A stretch of DNA of 64,000 bases, from positions 1-64,000 of the forward strand of contig NZ_JAOPWY010000085.1 in the NCBI RefSeq assembly GCF_025965415.1, written 5' to 3'. Source of the DNA: Nocardioides sp. Lineage in GTDB: Bacteria; Actinomycetota; Actinomycetes; Propionibacteriales; Nocardioidaceae. A model generated the notes under the pieces. The model was not told the DNA's origin. It saw only the letters and a list, made by a program, of their open reading frames with translations, and did no database searches. Below are positions 63,700-64,000 of the stretch, piece after piece (within the stretch, counting starts at the first letter, position 1; the number at the start of each line of letters is the position of its first letter). Both the position numbers and the translations under genes were made by a program.

Positions 63700-64000
63700 T
63701 CAGAGGTACATGCCGCCCGACGAGCCGCCGGGCTCGCGCGCGTCCTCGGTCGGCATGTTGGGCATGCCCATCGGCTGGTGGGACTCGTGCCCGCCGCTGC
63801 CCGCCGGGAGGGCGCGGCGCATCTGCTCGAGCTGCGCGCGCGAGGCCATCTGCTGGGCGTAGATCGCGGTCTGGATGCCGTGGAAGAGGCCCTCGAGCCA
63901 CCCGACCAGCTGGGCCTGTGCGATCCGCAGCTCGCCCTCGGACGGGGTGCCGTCCTCGGTGAAGGGCAGCGAGAGCCGCTCGAGCTCCTCGACCAGCTCG
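63700..64000 (-). CDS. bpa: Bacterial proteasome activator (Bpa/PafE), 3' part
   Basis: The last 100 residues of a protein whose start lies beyond the window. The sequence contains LSLPFTEDGTPSEGELRIAQ, AQLVGWLEGLFHGIQTAIYA, QQMASRAQLEQMRRALP and a C terminus ending SGGMYL. This is the helical core of Bpa (PafE), which forms dodecameric rings and opens the 20S proteasome gate for ATP-independent degradation; its final residues (GQYL in mycobacteria) dock into the proteasome, and here the end is GMYL, with Tyr-Leu kept. Met- and Gly-rich linker (HQPMGMPNMP) precedes it. Implies a 20S proteasome in this genome. Confidence 0.9.
   Translation of the reverse strand, partial: ELVEELERLSLPFTEDGTPSEGELRIAQAQLVGWLEGLFHGIQTAIYAQQMASRAQLEQMRRALPAGSGGHESHQPMGMPNMPTEDAREPGGSSGGMYL

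Overview
The window is a high-GC actinobacterial chromosome segment, most likely from Nocardioides or a close relative. The evidence is the GC-saturated third codon positions, many GTG starts, 4-nt stop/start overlaps, apparently leaderless promoters, a bacterial proteasome activator (Bpa), a SEC-C/DUF5926 protein, an ECF42-type sigma factor, and a short GC-rich dispersed repeat. I see no rRNA, tRNA, CRISPR array, phage or insertion sequence. Coding density is very high: no gene-free stretch exceeds 300 bases (the longest, 20059-20333, is about 275 bp and holds hairpins and two operators).

Layout. 1-8561: partial unknown gene (-), DHA2 exporter, M15 lipoprotein peptidase, quinone oxidoreductase, M13 metallopeptidase, collagen-like surface protein (-), ComB-type phosphatase, secreted SGNH hydrolase. 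8615-19472: RecQ helicase fused to a phosphoribosyltransferase-like domain, ECF42 sigma factor with its DGPF/YCII partner, second DHA2 exporter, M19 dipeptidase, SNF2 helicase overlapping a SWIM zinc-finger gene, ferritin. 19507-28315: TetR regulator divergent from a leucine-degradation-type operon (carboxylase beta, biotin-carrying alpha, HMG-CoA lyase). This runs by 4-nt overlaps into three related sulfotransferase-like genes, the middle one lacking the PAPS loop. 28441-37237: GAF-ANTAR regulator, GNAT, EcsC, Aat, lipoprotein, ClpX-type zinc finger/HTH protein, Fpg/Nei glycosylase, AAA ATPase, GH114-like glycosidase, flavoprotein disulfide reductase. 37295-45317: TerC behind a yybP-ykoY-like manganese riboswitch, LysE exporter, secreted proteins, GDPD, DUF5926, and a two-gene cyclic-nucleotide operon (cNMP-binding protein plus class III adenylyl cyclase). 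45376-49815: arginine deiminase, GNAT fusion, GDT1-type Mn transporter, prephenate dehydratase, DUF4446. 49921-58414: a detached KdpD-like sensor followed by kdpFABCDE. 58421-64000: PAP2-diacylglycerol kinase fusion, serS, two HAD phosphatases, a TIMP/NTR-like secreted protein, and the 3' end of bpa.

How the genes work together. The clearest regulatory circuits readable from the DNA are: (i) the TetR/carboxylase divergon, with the same GGTTA-N8-TAACC operator overlapping the -10 element of both leaderless genes; (ii) the ECF42 pair, preceded by a match to the group's own promoter (TGTCGA-N17-CGACGA); (iii) terC, where the riboswitch P1 stem and a Shine-Dalgarno-masking hairpin compete for the same bases; (iv) the kdp block, where paired AAGA-type direct repeats precede both the orphan sensor and kdpF. 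Convergent gene pairs are separated by large hairpins without U-tracts. Functions of several secreted proteins and of the sulfotransferase trio are not known.
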